Notes: generated by a model not told the origin, from the letters alone. A stretch of DNA of 64,000 nt from Bradyrhizobium japonicum USDA 6 (GCF_000284375.1 NC_017249.1:1900001-1964000); one strand, 5' to 3'. Counted from the stretch's first letter, positions 1 to 8,749 are shown. Program-made: numbers and translations.

Positions 1-190
1 GGTAGTCGGTCACTGCTGCCGCGATGAAGATGGCGACCGCGACCCAGCGCAGCCACAGCGGCTGATCCAGAATCGACTGCGCATAGATGCACCCGACCAC
101 GACCGGGATCGCGGCGATCCGGCCATAGGTCAGGATGTTCGGGAGGGACATCGCGCGGCTGGTCGTCCCTCGTGTCGTGGCGATGTTCAT
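1..190 (-). CDS. pgsA: CDP-diacylglycerol--glycerol-3-phosphate 3-phosphatidyltransferase, N-terminal part
   Basis: Only the first 63 codons are present; the gene runs off the left edge. Reading from the ATG at 190 gives a short polar tail, then SLPNILTYGRIAAIPVVV and a second hydrophobic stretch ending FIAAAVTDY, where the CDP-alcohol phosphatidyltransferase motif would begin. The family makes phosphatidylglycerol phosphate from CDP-diacylglycerol and glycerol-3-phosphate in the inner membrane. It lies just downstream of uvrC on the same strand, an order common in Rhizobiales, which supports the call. The catalytic aspartates are outside the window. Confidence 0.82.
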   Translation of the reverse strand, partial: MNIATTRGTTSRAMSLPNILTYGRIAAIPVVVGCIYAQSILDQPLWLRWVAVAIFIAAAVTDY

Positions 191-286
191 CCGTCCTACC
201 AATACCGCTCGTGCCTGAAGGTCAACCGTCCCGCTCCCCAAATGAGGTGCAGCATGCGACGACCATATGACCGCGGCCCCCTTAGT

Positions 287-2350
287 TCACCCCGGCTGGG
301 GATGGAAATAGTCGAAAATCCTGCGGGCGCTCTCGGCACTCACCCCCGGAACCTTGCCGAGATCGGCGATCGAGGCCCGCTCGATCTCCTTCAGGGTTCC
401 GAAATGGTGCAGCAAGGCACGTTTGCGTGACGGGCCGATGCCCGGGATCTCCTGCAAACCGGCCTCGCGGATGTCCTTCTTGCGCAGCTTGCGGTGCGAA
501 CCGATGACGAAGCGGTGGGCCTCGTCGCGCAGGCGCTGGATGAAATAAAGCACGGGGTCGCGCGGCTCCAGCTTGATCGCCTCGCGCTCCGGCATGAACA
601 GGGTTTCGCGGCCGGCATCCCGGTCCGGTCCCTTGGCGACCGACATCAGCGACACCTGGGTCAGGCCGAGATTCGTAAAGATCTCCCGGACGGCGTTGAG
701 CTGGCCGCGACCGCCGTCGATGATCACGAGGTCGGGCCATTGCGGGAAGTCGTCGTCCTTGGCCTTGCCGGCGGCGTCCTCGGGCGGATTGATCAGGCGC
801 TTGAAGCGGCGTTCCAGCACCTCGCGCATCATGCCGTAATCGTCGCCCGGCGTGAGCCCTTCCGACTTGATGTTGAACTTGCGGTACTGGTTCTTCACGA
901 AACCATCGGGGCCGGCGACGATCATGGCGCCGACCGCATTGGTGCCCTGGATGTGGCTGTTGTCGTAGACCTCAATGCGCTTGGGCGAATGCGGCAGGCT
1001 CAGCGTCGTGGCCATGGCGTCGAGCAGCCGGCTCTGCGTCGCGGTGTCCGCGAGCTTGCGGCCGAGCGCCTCGCGCGCATTGGTCAGCGCGTGGGCGACC
1101 AGCTCCTTCTTCTCGCCGCGCTTGGGCGCCGTGACCTCGATCTTGTGGCCGGCCTTGATCGACAGCGCGTTGGCGAGCAGCTCGCTCTCCTCGATCTCGT
1201 GCGAGAGCAGGATGTTCTTCGGCGGCGGCTTGTCGTCGTAGAACTGGGCGAGGAAGGATCCCAGCACTTCCTCCGGCGTATAGGTCTTCTCCGCGCGCGG
1301 GAAATAGGCGCGGTTGCCCCAGTTCTGCCCGGTGCGGAAGAAGAACACTTCGACGCAAAAGAAACCGCCCTCCTGGTGGACCGCGAACACGTCGGCTTCT
1401 TCCACGGTGCGCGGATTGATGCCCTGCTGCGACTGGATCGCCGACAGCGCGGCGAGGCGGTCGCGGTAGAGTGCCGCGGTCTCGAATTCGAGCTCGCCGG
1501 AGGCCTTCTCCATCTCGCCGGCAAGCTCCTGCTTCACCGCGTGGCTCTTGCCGGAGAGGAAGTCGGTCGCCTCGCGCACCAGCGTCGTGTAGCCGGGGAA
1601 GTCGATCTCGCGGGTGCAGGGGCCGGCGCAGCGGCGGATCTGGTAGAGCAGGCAGGGCCGCGAGCGGCTCTCGAAGAAGGAATCGGTGCAGGAACGAATC
1701 AGGAACGCGCGCTGCAAGGCGGTGATGGTGCGGTTGACCGCGCCGGCGGAAGCGAACGGGCCGAAATAGCGCCCGGGCCGGGTCTGCGCGCCGCGGTGCT
1801 TGAGGATCTGCGGCGCCCAATGGTCGCCGGTGATCAGGATGTAGGGAAACGACTTGTCGTCGCGCAGCTGCACGTTGAAGCGCGGCCGGAGCTGCTTGAT
1901 GAGATTGGCTTCCAGCAGCAGCGCTTCGGTCTCGGTGTTGGTCGAGACGATTTCCACGGTCACCGTGGCTGCGATCATGCGCAGGATGCGCGCCGGTTGC
2001 GGCGCGCTCTGGCGCGCATAGTTCGACAGGCGCTTTTTGACGTTCTTGGCCTTGCCGACATAGAGCACGTCGGCATTGGCGCTGAGCATGCGATAGACGC
2101 CCGGCGAGGTGGGCGCGAGGCGGACCGCGCGCTCGATCGCTTCATGGCCGGTCGCCAGCGGCTCTTCGCCGACCGCGCCGCTCTCCTCCAGGATGTCAGG
2201 CAGCAGCGCATCGTCCTCGTCCTCGCCAGCAGTGGTGGCGGGATCGAGGTCCGGCGGCGCCAGGCTCTCCGGCGGGGCGTCGGCCGTCGTGCCGCGCGGA
2301 GATTTGCGCGCGCGCGCGTCGTCCGGATTGTCGGTGGAATCGTGAGCCAT
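287..2350 (-). CDS. uvrC: UvrABC excinuclease subunit C
   Basis: 687 residues. UvrC makes the 3' and 5' incisions around bulky DNA lesions after UvrAB loads. A GIY-YIG nuclease domain starts near residue 83 (GVYRML, then LYVGKAKN), followed by a cysteine cluster, a UVR motif that contacts UvrB ([20 protein letters not shown]), the RNase H-like endonuclease domain ([16 protein letters not shown] and [12 protein letters not shown]) and C-terminal helix-hairpin-helix repeats ([32 protein letters not shown]). The first ~75 residues are an acidic, proline/alanine-rich extension absent from the E. coli protein; I kept the ATG at 2350 because no better start lies before the domain. The partner gene uvrB is at 44402-47362. 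pgsA follows at 96 bp. Confidence 0.97.
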   Translation of the reverse strand: MAHDSTDNPDDARARKSPRGTTADAPPESLAPPDLDPATTAGEDEDDALLPDILEESGAVGEEPLATGHEAIERAVRLAPTSPGVYRMLSANADVLYVGKAKNVKKRLSNYARQSAPQPARILRMIAATVTVEIVSTNTETEALLLEANLIKQLRPRFNVQLRDDKSFPYILITGDHWAPQILKHRGAQTRPGRYFGPFASAGAVNRTITALQRAFLIRSCTDSFFESRSRPCLLYQIRRCAGPCTREIDFPGYTTLVREATDFLSGKSHAVKQELAGEMEKASGELEFETAALYRDRLAALSAIQSQQGINPRTVEEADVFAVHQEGGFFCVEVFFFRTGQNWGNRAYFPRAEKTYTPEEVLGSFLAQFYDDKPPPKNILLSHEIEESELLANALSIKAGHKIEVTAPKRGEKKELVAHALTNAREALGRKLADTATQSRLLDAMATTLSLPHSPKRIEVYDNSHIQGTNAVGAMIVAGPDGFVKNQYRKFNIKSEGLTPGDDYGMMREVLERRFKRLINPPEDAAGKAKDDDFPQWPDLVIIDGGRGQLNAVREIFTNLGLTQVSLMSVAKGPDRDAGRETLFMPEREAIKLEPRDPVLYFIQRLRDEAHRFVIGSHRKLRKKDIREAGLQEIPGIGPSRKRALLHHFGTLKEIERASIADLGKVPGVSAESARRIFDYFHPQPG

Positions 2351-2443
2351 GATGCGAATTTAGGCGCTGGGGGTGCCGATTTGAAGTTCCAGCCTTGCGG
2401 CACACACACGATGGCGGCGCGGTTCCGGGTAACGCTTGCTTAA

Positions 2444-2485
2444 GCCTGTTAAGAGCGCGGTAACCCGGCTTAACAGGCCTTTAAC
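2444..2485. promoter_or_regulatory. CtrA-type site TTAA-N7-TTAAC and overlapping inverted repeat
   Basis: Positions 2470-2485 read TTAACAGGCCTTTAAC, an exact match to the alphaproteobacterial CtrA consensus TTAA-N7-TTAAC. The left half-site is part of a perfect 10-bp inverted repeat (GCCTGTTAAG at 2444-2453, CTTAACAGGC at 2469-2478). It lies 115 bp upstream of the porin start and about 120 bp upstream of the divergent uvrC start, so it could serve either promoter. That CtrA binds here is inference. Confidence 0.5.
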
Positions 2486-2599
2486 CTAAAACTCTCGATA
2501 AATCTCACGCGAAAAAGAGGAGGTTCCGTAACCATGCGATTTTGCCTCGCGCGGCGGCGCAGGCATCGCGGGGGACGGCAGTTGCGTTGGAGAGTACCG

Positions 2600-3223
2600 A
2601 TGAGGGGGTTCGTTGTAGGCGCAGCCGTGTTGGTTGCAGCCGGCTGGACAGCTTCGGCAGAGGCCGCCGATCTCAACTACGGGCAGGGTGCGCCCTACAC
2701 CGTCAATCAGCCGCTCAATGCCTATAGCTGGGCCGGTCCGTATCTCGGTGCCAATCTCGGCTATGAGTGGGGCTCGGTGAGTAACTCGCCCGTCAAGCCC
2801 TCCGGTTTCGTCGGCGGCGTGCAGGCCGGCTACAATTTCCAGAACGGTCCATGGGTGTTCGGCGTCGAGGGCGATATCCAGGCCGCGGGCGCAGATGACA
2901 CCTTCGCGCCGTGGAAGTTCTCCAACCCCTGGTTCGGCACGCTGCGCGGCCGCGCCGGCTATGCCTTCAGCAACGTGCTGTTCTACGGCACCGCCGGCCT
3001 CGCCTTCGGCGAACTGCGCGCGCAGACATTCGGCTGGACGGAGTCGCACACCACCGCGGGCTGGACCATCGGTGCCGGCGCGGAAGTCGGCTTCGCGCCG
3101 AACTGGAGCGCCAAGCTCGAATATCTCTACATCGATCTGTCGACGAGCCAGTTCGCAATTACCGGCGTGTCAAACGGCTATAGCGCCAGCGTTGTGCGCG
3201 CAGGCGTGAACTATCACTTCTGA
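2600..3223 (+). CDS. Outer membrane beta-barrel protein (Omp25/Omp31/RopB-like porin family)
   Basis: 207 residues from the ATG at 2600, chosen because it is preceded by GGAGAG and opens a clean signal peptide (MRGFVVGAAVLVAAGWTASA, cleavage near AEA-AD); an in-frame ATG at 2534 would add an arginine-rich leader that spoils it. The mature protein has the alternating aromatic/glycine strands of a small 8-stranded barrel (SWAGPYLGANLGYEWG, VGGVQAGYNFQNGPWVFGVEGD, KLEYLYIDL) and ends in phenylalanine (GVNYHF), the usual BAM recognition residue. Such proteins are abundant structural components of rhizobial outer membranes. The next gene is convergent and separated by a strong terminator. Confidence 0.9.
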   Translation: MRGFVVGAAVLVAAGWTASAEAADLNYGQGAPYTVNQPLNAYSWAGPYLGANLGYEWGSVSNSPVKPSGFVGGVQAGYNFQNGPWVFGVEGDIQAAGADDTFAPWKFSNPWFGTLRGRAGYAFSNVLFYGTAGLAFGELRAQTFGWTESHTTAGWTIGAGAEVGFAPNWSAKLEYLYIDLSTSQFAITGVSNGYSASVVRAGVNYHF

Positions 3224-3253
3224 TAGTTGAAGAAGAAAATACCGGACAGCCTC

Positions 3254-3278
3254 CCGGCCGCTCGCGGCCGGTTTTTTT
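3254..3278 (+). terminator. Rho-independent terminator of the porin gene
   Basis: Perfect 7-bp stem CCGGCCG (3254-3260) and CGGCCGG (3265-3271) with a CTCG loop, followed directly by seven T. It begins 31 bp after the stop codon. Confidence 0.9.
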
Positions 3279-3303
3279 CGCCAGGTGTTCGCTCGAAAAC
3301 GCT

Positions 3304-3518
3304 CTAGGAGAGGATGACCAAATTGACCGCCTTTGGTCCCTTCCCCTTCTTGTCCGGCTCGACTTCAAAAGTAATGCGCTGTCCTTCGGCGAGGTCTTTC
3401 AGTCCCGCACGCTCCACAGCAGTAATGTGCACGAAGACGTCGCGGCCGCCATCGTCGGGCTTGATGAAACCGTAGCCGCGCTCGCCGTTAAAAACTTGAC
3501 CGTTCCCGTCATGGCCAT
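3304..3518 (-). pseudogene. cspA: Cold-shock (CspA-family) protein, interrupted by a 1-bp deletion
   Basis: From the ATG at 3518 the protein reads MAMTGTVKF and then leaves the cold-shock frame. If one base is added to the A5 run at 3490-3494 (T5 on the coding strand) the frame restores a complete 71-residue cold-shock domain: VKFFNGERGYGFIK (RNP1), DVFVHI (RNP2) and a normal C-terminus ending NLVILS. The span is 215 nt, one short of a multiple of three. Without correction the frame ends at a TGA after about 40 codons. CspA-type proteins are single OB-fold RNA chaperones. An in-frame ATG at 3536 with GGAGGAG just upstream is an alternative start. It is either a real lesion or a base-calling error at the homopolymer. 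Confidence 0.85.
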
Positions 3519-3536
3519 CGGGAAACTCCCCCTCAT

Positions 3537-3660
3537 TGCTCCTCCGTCGCGACGCAGACTCACGTCACGACATGACCGGGCCTTACGAAGCCCGGGAGCT
3601 GGCCATCCTTGGGCGGACCTTTCGGTCCGATCGGATCTTTCTTAGGCCTTCACTCCGCCG
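3537..3660 (-). promoter_or_regulatory. Structured 5' leader of the cold-shock gene
   Basis: On the coding strand the untranslated leader holds two perfect hairpins: CGGACC-GAAA-GGTCCG (3614-3629, a GNRA tetraloop) and CCGGGC...GCCCGG (3576-3595). GGAGGAG follows near 3539-3545. cspA mRNAs are known for long structured leaders that control translation by temperature; a similar role here is inference. The 250 bp to rlmJ holds nothing else that I recognise. Confidence 0.5.
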
Positions 3661-3768
3661 CAACCATTCGCGGAAGCGGAACGTAAAGCCAGTCACGCAA
3701 ACAGCATAATACGGTTCTCTGCAGATTGACTACCGCTCCTGCATCTTTTTCCCAAGAATGCCGGGGTG

Positions 3769-4629
3769 TTACGGCCTCGGCACCTCTAATCGGAATCTGG
3801 CAGCTCCGCCCTGTCCGAGCGGTATCTCCAGCTCGGGCAGGATCGTCTTGAGCTCGCCATGCAGCGTGTACGGCGGATTGACGATCAACAATCCGGCGGA
3901 GGTGAGGGCGGCGCCATCAAGCTGCGGCGCGACACTGAATTCGAGACGCAGACATTTTCCTGGTGGTTTTGCTGCGGCTGCGAGCCGCGCCACTGATTGC
4001 ACCAGCGTGTCGGTGGCGCGCCGGCTCTTGGCCGGATACCAGATTACATAGATACCGGTCGGCCACTTCGCGAAAGCCGCCGAGAAGGCGTCGCCGAGCT
4101 TTTCGAACTCGTCTTTCGCCTCGAACGGCGGGTCGATCAGCACGAGCCCGCGCCGTTCCTTCGGTGGCACGAAGGCCGGCAGCGCGACCCAGCCGTCGAG
4201 ATCGACTACGCGTGCCTGTTCGTCGCGGCGCAGCACACCGATCAGCGCCTTGCGCGCCTTCGGCTCGAGCTCGCAGGCAACGAGGCGGTCCTGCGGCCGC
4301 AGCAGGCCGCGCGTGATCAGCGGCGAACCCGGATAAGCCCTAAGCTCGCCCTTCGGATTGTAGGCGCGAACGATGTCGAGATAGGGCTTGGCCAGCGCCA
4401 CGGCGTCGTTCGACAGGCGCGCCTGCATCAGCCGCGCGATGCCGGTCAGCCATTCACCACTGCGGCGCGCCTCGTCGCTTTCGAGATCATAGAGGCCGGC
4501 GCCGGCATGGGTGTCGATGACACGGAATGCGCCCGGCTTGTCCTGAAGGTAGGTAATGATGCGCGCCAGCACGATGTGCTTGATGACATCGGCGAAGTTT
4601 CCGGCGTGGAAGGCGTGACGGTAGTTCAT
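3769..4629 (-). CDS. rlmJ: 23S rRNA (adenine(2030)-N(6))-methyltransferase RlmJ
   Basis: 286 residues, about the family length. It begins MNYRHAFHAGNFADVIKH, the conserved RlmJ N-terminus, followed by a Rossmann SAM-binding segment (FRVIDTHAGAGLYDL) and the catalytic N6-methyltransferase motif IDPPFE near residue 166. RlmJ methylates A2030 of 23S rRNA before 50S assembly. The gene stands alone, with cspA downstream on the same strand about 250 bp away. Confidence 0.95.
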   Translation of the reverse strand: MNYRHAFHAGNFADVIKHIVLARIITYLQDKPGAFRVIDTHAGAGLYDLESDEARRSGEWLTGIARLMQARLSNDAVALAKPYLDIVRAYNPKGELRAYPGSPLITRGLLRPQDRLVACELEPKARKALIGVLRRDEQARVVDLDGWVALPAFVPPKERRGLVLIDPPFEAKDEFEKLGDAFSAAFAKWPTGIYVIWYPAKSRRATDTLVQSVARLAAAAKPPGKCLRLEFSVAPQLDGAALTSAGLLIVNPPYTLHGELKTILPELEIPLGQGGAARFRLEVPRP

Positions 4630-4808
4630 GAGACAGGACTACGCTACGTCACGGCTTGAGCAAAGCGGCATGCGCACCTGTCGCGGACGTGCCGCAATGC
4701 TCTTAGTGTTGTGGGCCAGGCCAGGGCCCGGGGTCTGGATTCCCATGCAGCATTGACCCCGATTCTGCAGCGCACCGCCGAAGCGGCGCTGCGTCCGGAG
4801 CGCTTGGA

Positions 4809-5525
4809 CTAGCCACCTCTGATCGGCGGCATCGTCACCTGGTCACGGCGGCAGGCGCGGCGCTCGATCTCCTCGCAGGCCCGGAATTGCAGGTCCTTGC
4901 TGAGGCAGATGCGGACCTCCGAGAGCCGGGTCCGGTTGCAGGTGACCGAGATGGCCGCGTTGCTCAGGCCCGCATTGGCTCTGATAAAGGCTTCCTCCAC
5001 CTCGCCCGGCGCCACGGTCTTGGCCTGCGACAGTTCGAGATATTCCGCCGGGATCTTGATCGCGGCGCGCGCCTTACGGATCGTCTCGAAATAATTGCGG
5101 CTGTCGAGCCCGGAGCAGGTGCCGTGCTTGTCCCACTCGTTGAAGATCAGCCCCGGCGCCGGCATCAAATCGAGCATCGAAGAGACGATGTTGCGGTTCA
5201 GGCGTGGCGACGGCCGCTGGCAATATTCGGGGAAGCCGTTCTCGTATTGCGGCCACAGCCCGTGCACCACGAACGCGTAGGGCCGCCCGCTGCACTGCAT
5301 CTGCGAGCGACCACCGCCGCCGCGGTTGCGCTCGGACGCCTCCTCGCAGAACGAGGGCGACCATGACAGCGACAGCACATAGAAGTCGAATTCGCCGGGC
5401 GCGTTCTGCCGTCTGTCCTGGGCCTTCGCGGCATCCGGCAGCGCGACTAGCCCGGCGGCAAGAACCAGGGGGAGGGTCAGTGAGATCACGAGACGGGTGA
5501 AGGAATGCAATCTAAAATGAAACAT
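4809..5525 (-). CDS. Secreted ribonuclease T2 family protein
   Basis: 238 residues from the ATG at 5525, which has a GAGGGG ribosome-binding site 6 nt upstream; a TTG at 5540 in the same frame is less likely. Residues 1-35 are a signal peptide (LVISLTLPLVLAAGLVALPDAAKAQ). Both RNase T2 catalytic boxes are intact: CAS1 FVVHGLWPQ (His88) and CAS2 FNEWDKHGTCS (Glu130, His134), and the family's cysteines are present. It should cleave single-stranded RNA to 2',3'-cyclic phosphates in the periplasm, probably for nutrient scavenging. The next minus-strand gene starts near 6117. Confidence 0.9.
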   Translation of the reverse strand: MFHFRLHSFTRLVISLTLPLVLAAGLVALPDAAKAQDRRQNAPGEFDFYVLSLSWSPSFCEEASERNRGGGGRSQMQCSGRPYAFVVHGLWPQYENGFPEYCQRPSPRLNRNIVSSMLDLMPAPGLIFNEWDKHGTCSGLDSRNYFETIRKARAAIKIPAEYLELSQAKTVAPGEVEEAFIRANAGLSNAAISVTCNRTRLSEVRICLSKDLQFRACEEIERRACRRDQVTMPPIRGG

Positions 5526-5655
5526 GGCGACGCCCCTCAACTAGACTGTGCAATCAGCCTAGCAGGCAACAAGAACATTTCAAGAACAAAATGCGAGATA
5601 GCCGTCAGCCGCCTGATCAGTCCGATTCAGGCCTTTCCCGGTGAAGGCTCGTCTA

Positions 5656-6117
5656 TCAAGGCCTGGCGGCGCGGCAGGACGGATTGTAGGCCCAGTTGCG
5701 GTCGAGCCCGACCACGCACCATTCCACACCATTGCCGTAGCCGGCGAAGCCGCCATCCTCGATGATCGAGAAATGCACCTTGCGCACCTTGCCGTCATTG
5801 AGCATGGCGTCGCCGGTGCAATAGCGGCGCGGAATGTTGTCGGACTGCCAGGGCCGGAACGCGATCTCGTGAACGGCGGCGAAGCCGGTGATCTTCAACG
5901 AGGAATTCCAGAACGAGCTTTCCTTCTCCCAGAACTGGGTGGCGATGGTCGGCAGCGCCCTCTCGCAATCGACGACGGCGCCGTCATAGCGCGGCCCGTT
6001 CAGCCAGAAGTTCAGCTCCAGCGGATTGGCAGCCCTGGCCTCACCGAGCGACAGCGCCCCGAACATGAGGCCGAGCAAGGCGGCAAAGCGGAGCGATTTC
6101 AGGGTGAGGGCGCGCAT
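5656..6117 (-). CDS. Exported protein of unknown function
   Basis: 153 residues from the ATG at 6117 (MRALTLKSLRFAALLGLMFGALSLGEARA), chosen because it gives a typical signal peptide with an ARA cleavage site; an upstream in-frame start at 6150 adds eleven residues. The mature part has several Trp/Cys positions (NFWLNGPRYDG, CERALPTI, YCTGDAM, VEWCVVGLDRNWAYNPSC) and is probably disulfide-bonded. It resembles conserved Bradyrhizobium periplasmic proteins, but I recognise no named family. It is upstream of the RNase T2 gene on the same strand, with about 130 bp between. Confidence 0.7.
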   Translation of the reverse strand: MRALTLKSLRFAALLGLMFGALSLGEARAANPLELNFWLNGPRYDGAVVDCERALPTIATQFWEKESSFWNSSLKITGFAAVHEIAFRPWQSDNIPRRYCTGDAMLNDGKVRKVHFSIIEDGGFAGYGNGVEWCVVGLDRNWAYNPSCRAARP

Positions 6118-6300
6118 GGGCAATCCGGACAGCTGGGTCTTGCGAAGCATGGACGGTGCCGCGAAGGCCGGGGCAGGTCAAGTGCAGCGCGGCAACACTT
6201 GGCCAAGAGTTGACCCTAGCGTCGCAGCCGGCAGGGCATCAGTTCTTTTCATGGACATCCCGGCACCGTAAACTGGCGCCAACCAATTGGAGTGACGGGA

Positions 6301-6606
6301 ATGCGAATCATTGCGGCCGCGGGCCTTCTTGCCGGCCTGGTTGTCTCGGGAATGATGGCCAGCCAGTCGGCACGCGCCGATATGCTTCCGGTGCCCCCGT
6401 TCAAGGGCAACGACACCGGCGGCATCATCGCTTATTCGATGGCGACCCAGACCGATGCGCGGCAGGTCGCGGTCGATCACTGCGCGCGCTACGGCAAGGT
6501 CGTGAAATTCCTCGCGGTGCAGGCCTTTGAGGGCGGCTACATCTCGTTCTCCTGCCGTTGGGTGCCCTATGGCGCTGCCCAACAGCCGATCCGCACGCTG
6601 TACTGA
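6301..6606 (+). CDS. Small exported protein of unknown function
   Basis: 101 residues. The ATG at 6301 has GGAG 8 nt upstream and opens a signal peptide (MRIIAAAGLLAGLVVSGMMASQSARA); a GTG at 6292 overlaps the ribosome-binding site and is less likely. The mature domain (~75 residues) has two cysteines (DHCARYGK and SFSCRWVPYG) that could form a disulfide. No family recognised. The DUF3617 gene follows 30 bp downstream and may be co-transcribed. Confidence 0.7.
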   Translation: MRIIAAAGLLAGLVVSGMMASQSARADMLPVPPFKGNDTGGIIAYSMATQTDARQVAVDHCARYGKVVKFLAVQAFEGGYISFSCRWVPYGAAQQPIRTLY

Positions 6607-6636
6607 GGCGCTTTCGGAACGTCGGGAGCTTCCCAC

Positions 6637-7167
6637 ATGACGCGCAAGCTCGCTTTGCTCGGCTCGGTCCTTTGTCTTGTGTTGCAGGCAGGCAGCGCCA
6701 GCGCTGACGATCTGCCGGTGCGCAAGGCCGGTCTCTGGGAGATGAAGATGGTCAGGACCGGCACGCCGATGCCGGAGATGACCATGCAGCACTGCACCGA
6801 CGAGACCGTCGACAAGGAGATGAACAACAACGTCTCCCCGATGGCCAAGCAGATCTGCGCCAAGCAGGACATCAAGAAGACCGCGACCGGTTATGTCAGC
6901 GATTCCGAGTGTAGCGTCGCCGGCATCAGCACGACCTCGCATGCCGAGATCACCGGCGATTTCAACTCGGCCTATACGGTGAAGACCTCGTCGCATGCAC
7001 AAGGCGGCGCCGCCGGCGCAGCAGGCCGCGACACCACGATGCAGCTCGAAGCCAAGTGGCTCGGGGCCTGCAAGCCCGACCAGAAGCCCGGCGACATCGT
7101 GATGCCCGGCGGCTTCAAGATGAACGTGCGCGACATGGACAAGCTGAAGGCGCTGCTGCCGAAGTAG
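6637..7167 (+). CDS. DUF3617 family exported protein
   Basis: 176 residues with a signal peptide (MTRKLALLGSVLCLVLQAGSASA). The mature part carries the DUF3617 pattern: RKAGLWEMKM near the start, a CTDE segment, paired cysteines and a beta-rich middle. Function of the family is unknown; the proteins are periplasmic. Preceded at 30 bp by another small exported protein and followed by a repeat element. Confidence 0.75.
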   Translation: MTRKLALLGSVLCLVLQAGSASADDLPVRKAGLWEMKMVRTGTPMPEMTMQHCTDETVDKEMNNNVSPMAKQICAKQDIKKTATGYVSDSECSVAGISTTSHAEITGDFNSAYTVKTSSHAQGGAAGAAGRDTTMQLEAKWLGACKPDQKPGDIVMPGGFKMNVRDMDKLKALLPK

Positions 7168-7189
7168 GGTGTCGTCCCCGCACAACCGG

Positions 7190-7336
7190 TGCGCTCCCTC
7201 GCCCCGTTTTTACGGGGAGAGGGTTGGGGTGAGGGGCAGTCTCTCCGCGTATGAGATTGTCGTGAGACCTGTACCCCCTCACCCGAATTCGATCTGCGAT
7301 CGAATTCGACCTCTCCCCGCAAGCGGGGCGAGGTAA
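7190..7336. repeat. Palindromic intergenic repeat, CTCTCCCCGC family, copy 1
   Basis: Begins with a GCTCCCTCGCCCCG block and ends with CTCTCCCCGCAAGCGGGG. The ends are inverted around short inner palindromes (GAATTCGATC...GATCGAATTC). Related copies are at 49128-49271 and 58270-58447, with fragments near 18820 and 63755. It fills the gap between convergent genes. Confidence 0.75.
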
Positions 7337-7342
7337 GGAAAG

Positions 7343-8731
7343 CTACACCGGAATCCTCACACTCGCCCTTAATCCCCCCATCGGGCTGTCGCCGAGGGTG
7401 ATGTCGCCGCCATGCGAGCGCGCGATGTCGCGGGCGATGGCGAGCCCCAAGCCGGTGCCGCCTTCGTCCTGGTTGCGGGCGTTGTCGAGCCGCAGGAACG
7501 GCTTGAACACCTCTTCGCGCAAGTGCGCGGGAATGCCGGGGCCGTCGTCCTCGACCGTGACGGTCAAATAACGGTGATCGCGCTGGCCGTTGATGGCGAT
7601 GCTCTTGCCGTAGCGCGCCGCATTGGTGACGAGGTTGGCGAGGCAGCGCTTGAACGAGGCCGGCTTCACGGTCACCACGGGCAGGCCGTGGAACGCGACG
7701 GTCGCGGTGTGGCCGTGGCGCTCGGCGTCGCTGCGCAGCTCCTCGAGCGCCTGCGCCATGTCGGTCGGCTGCGACTGCTCGCCGGAATCGCCGCGGGCAA
7801 ACGCAAGGTAGTCCTCCAGCATCATCGACATCTCGTCGACGTCCTTGCGCATGCCCTCGAGCTCCGGGTTGTCGCCAATCAGCGCGAGCTCGAGCTTGAA
7901 GCGGGTCAGGATGGTGCGCAGATCGTGGCTGACGCCGGCAAGCATCGCGGTGCGCTGCTCCATCGTGCGCTCGATGCGTGACTTCATCTCGAGGAAAGCG
8001 ACCGCCGCGCGCCGTACCTCGCGCGCGCCGCGCGGCCGGAAGTTCGGCGCCTCGCGGCCCTTGCCGAAGCTTTCTGCGGCGTCCGCCAGCCGCAGGATCG
8101 GCTTGATCTGGTTGCGCAGGAACAGCACCGCGACGATCAGGAGGATCGAGGACGTGCCGACCATCCAGAACAGGAAGATCTCCGAGTTCGAGGCATAGGC
8201 GGCGCTGCGCTGCGCGAACACGCGCATCACAGCATCATCGAGCTGGATCCGGATCTCGACGAGGTTGGAGCGGCCGACGGTGTCGATCCAGAACGAGCGT
8301 CCGATCTGGCGACCGAGCTGCACCGACAGCGTCTGGTCGAGCAGCGAGAAGAACGGCTTAGGTCCCGGCGGCGGCATGTCGCCGGCCGGCAGGAAGTCCA
8401 CCACGAGGCCGAGGCGCTGCTGGGCGATGCGGCGGATCTGGTCGCGGTCCTTGTCCTGCGGATAGCCCTTGTAGATGTCGATCAGCGCGGCGATGTCCTG
8501 CACGACAGCGGCCGACAGGCGGCGCGTCACCGTGTTCCAGTGCCGCTCCATGAACACGAAGGCGACGACCGATTGCAGGATCACCATCGGCACGATCATG
8601 ATCAGCAGCGCACGCGCATAGAGGCCGGTCGGCATCCAGCCCTTGAACGCGTTGCCCATCCAGCCATTGGCGGCGGAGACCCGGCCGGCGGCGCTCTTCA
8701 ACAGCGTCAGGCCGGTATCGATCGTGCTCAT
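7343..8731 (-). CDS. EnvZ-type sensor histidine kinase
   Basis: 462 residues. Transmembrane helices are at ~40-60 and ~185-206 around a ~120-residue periplasmic sensor region; then HAMP (~207-259), the dimerisation H-box AGVSHDLRTIL with phospho-acceptor His269, and an ATPase domain with an N-box (NLVTNAARYG), G1 (EDDGPGIP) and G2 (GGTGLGLAIARD). Unusually, the H-box proline that normally follows the threonine (HDLRTPL) is isoleucine here. It lies 18 bp downstream of the response regulator gene and is its obvious partner. The signal is unknown. Confidence 0.93.
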   Translation of the reverse strand: MSTIDTGLTLLKSAAGRVSAANGWMGNAFKGWMPTGLYARALLIMIVPMVILQSVVAFVFMERHWNTVTRRLSAAVVQDIAALIDIYKGYPQDKDRDQIRRIAQQRLGLVVDFLPAGDMPPPGPKPFFSLLDQTLSVQLGRQIGRSFWIDTVGRSNLVEIRIQLDDAVMRVFAQRSAAYASNSEIFLFWMVGTSSILLIVAVLFLRNQIKPILRLADAAESFGKGREAPNFRPRGAREVRRAAVAFLEMKSRIERTMEQRTAMLAGVSHDLRTILTRFKLELALIGDNPELEGMRKDVDEMSMMLEDYLAFARGDSGEQSQPTDMAQALEELRSDAERHGHTATVAFHGLPVVTVKPASFKRCLANLVTNAARYGKSIAINGQRDHRYLTVTVEDDGPGIPAHLREEVFKPFLRLDNARNQDEGGTGLGLAIARDIARSHGGDITLGDSPMGGLRASVRIPV

Positions 8732-8749
8732 CGGTCGCGCTTCACTGCT

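Noticed and set aside
494..2443. 649-codon open frame on the plus strand opposite uvrC
   Set aside because: Antisense to a gene with complete UvrC motifs; no domain signature. Long open antisense frames are expected with high GC at third codon positions.
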